Assembly: GCF_008274785.1 (NCBI RefSeq)
Contig: NZ_VTPU01000010.1
Span: forward strand, 62,001 to 126,000
Length of the DNA: 64,000 bases
DNA from: Halomonas eurihalina
GTDB lineage: Bacteria > Pseudomonadota > Gammaproteobacteria > Pseudomonadales > Halomonadaceae
Reading direction: 5' to 3'
Shown here: piece by piece, positions 63,007-64,000 of the stretch
How the letters are laid out: each line of letters opens with the position of its first letter
Numbering within the stretch: position 1 is the stretch's first letter
Translations under genes and position numbers: made by a program
The notes under the pieces: model-generated
Told to the model about the DNA's origin: nothing
The model's input: the letters and a program-made list of their open reading frames with translations, nothing else
Database searches by the model: none

Positions 63007-64000
63007 TTATTTGGCTGCCTGGACTTCGCCGCGCAGGCGCTTGAGCGCCGCGGTGCATTCCATGGCCACCAGCACCGACGCGATCAGTACCACGATATCC
63101 AGCCCCAGCAGGAAATAGTTACCTGCCTCGTAGAAGCTTCTTAACTGGGCCAGCAACGCCAGCACCGTCACAATGACCAAAAAGATCAGGGGCACCAGGG
63201 TATACCAGACAGGCCGCCCCTTGCGCATCAGCATCACCGAGACCACCAGCAGCGTCAGCCCCGCCAGCAGTTGGTTGGTGGTGCCGAACAGCGGCCAGAT
63301 GATCAGCCCACCCGAACCATCGGCGCCGGCTCCGAAGGCCAGGATCAGGCAGGATCCCACCGCCAGCAGCGTCGCGACCGCCGGCTTCTTCATCCAGGCC
63401 AGGTCATAGATCTCGCCCCATTCCTGGAAGATATAGCGCTGCAGTCGCAGGCCGGTGTCCATGGTGGTACCGGCGAACAGCGCCGCCATCACCGTCAGCA
63501 GCGTGGCCGCCGTGGCTTCCGGAATGCCGATGCCATTGTGGATGATGAAGGCGCCACCCTCGACGAAGGCATTCACGCCGCCCTGGCCGAAGGCATCGTA
63601 CATCGCCTGCCAGTCACCGAGGCTGGCAAAGCCGGCGGTGGCCGCCAGGATCGCGCCCAGCGCCAGCATGCCCTCGCCGACGGCACCGAAGTAGCCGACG
63701 AAGCGTACATCTTTCTCGCTGTTGAGCTGCTTGGAGGTGGTGCCCGAGGCGACCAGGCCATGGAACCCGGAAATGGCGCCGCAGGCGATGGTCACGAAAA
63801 GCAGCGGGAACAGCGAAGGCGTCCCGGCCGGCACATTGCTGTTGATGCCGGGCGCGACGATCTCGGGGTTGAGCACCGCAATCGCGCCATAAAGGATGAT
63901 CAGGCCGATGAACAGCTGCAGGCCATTGATGTAGTCGCGAGGCTGCAGGAGCATCCAGACCGGCAGCAACGAAGCGATGGCGGCATAGCCGAACAGGATC
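63007..64000 (-). CDS. cstA: Carbon starvation protein CstA (C-terminal part, runs off the edge)
   Basis: The visible 331 residues are the C-terminal half of CstA, a many-span membrane protein, with LPVWMLLQPRDYINGLQLF near the left end, then GISGFHGLVASGTTSKQLN-type motif (here CGAISGFHGLVASGTTSKQL), WPLFGTTNQLLAGLTLLVVSV and a final cytoplasmic tail. The reading frame continues without a stop to base 64000, so the start lies outside. CstA takes up peptides or pyruvate in carbon limitation. Confidence 0.92.
   Translation of the reverse strand, partial: ILFGYAAIASLLPVWMLLQPRDYINGLQLFIGLIILYGAIAVLNPEIVAPGINSNVPAGTPSLFPLLFVTIACGAISGFHGLVASGTTSKQLNSEKDVRFVGYFGAVGEGMLALGAILAATAGFASLGDWQAMYDAFGQGGVNAFVEGGAFIIHNGIGIPEATAATLLTVMAALFAGTTMDTGLRLQRYIFQEWGEIYDLAWMKKPAVATLLAVGSCLILAFGAGADGSGGLIIWPLFGTTNQLLAGLTLLVVSVMLMRKGRPVWYTLVPLIFLVIVTVLALLAQLRSFYEAGNYFLLGLDIVVLIASVLVAMECTAALKRLRGEVQAAK

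Overview
The window reads as an ordinary, gene-dense chromosome segment of a GC-rich gammaproteobacterium, most likely a member of the Halomonadaceae (Halomonas or a close relative). This is inferred from several things seen together: a TyrA::AroA fusion in a gyrA-serC-pheA-tyrA/aroA-cmk-rpsA block, an MvaT-type nucleoid protein, the mltD-gloB / yafS-rnhA-dnaQ neighbourhood, a pilD-coaE-yacG run, an RnfB-nth pair, and RegB/RegA beside a SulP transporter. Species cannot be fixed from the sequence alone. There is no transposase, integrase, phage module or CRISPR array. One tRNA gene (Ser, anticodon TGA) is present.

Layout, left to right. 1-6.8 kb: a Bax-inhibitor-1/YccA membrane protein, tRNA-Ser, a secreted metallo-beta-lactamase-fold hydrolase divergent from a GlxA-type AraC regulator, then a looser stretch with several small or orphan genes (a basic 52-aa protein, a possible 42-aa membrane protein, a 208-aa membrane-anchored orphan, a Pmp3/YqaE protein), a CNNM/CBS protein and a GlsB-type protein. 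6.8-18.5 kb: K+/H+ antiporter, orphan NMT1/THI5-type binding protein, esterase, queuosine-precursor transporter, propionyl-CoA synthetase, an ArsR regulator, SohB, an SCP2 protein, and the yafS-rnhA-dnaQ-nudC group on the minus strand. 18.6-27.3 kb: gloB, mltD, then a complete yejABEF peptide ABC operon, convergent with an LpxR-type lipid A deacylase. 27.5-40.2 kb: diguanylate cyclase, RsuA, omega-amidase, RarD, SulP transporter, the RegB/RegA redox two-component pair, hpt-nagZ, and pilD-coaE-yacG followed by a Tus-like protein. 40.2-51.6 kb: a minus-strand block of an orphan, mvaT, rpsA, cmk, tyrA::aroA, pheA, serC and gyrA. 51.8-64 kb: thioesterase, rdgC, acyltransferase, CDF transporter, a small orphan, thiI, metG, rnfB, nth, and a minus-strand cassette cstA / cory-CC-star / ArsA-family ATPase running off the right edge.

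Functional groupings: aromatic amino acid and serine synthesis is carried in one block with translation and replication genes (rpsA, gyrA). Yej transport, MltD and NagZ concern peptide and murein turnover. The K+/H+ antiporter, the CDF and SulP transporters, and the GlsB and Pmp3 proteins suit a bacterium facing ionic or osmotic stress.

The least explained material is at DNA level. A 130-bp element at 56046-56175 has 12-bp terminal inverted repeats, and a 36-bp internally shortened relative lies at 35668-35703. Two opposed heptanucleotide arrays lie between serC and pheA. The main protein-level items are the Tus-like gene after yacG, the CstA/cory-CC/ArsA cassette, the anchorless RnfB, and a single-cysteine ArsR regulator.
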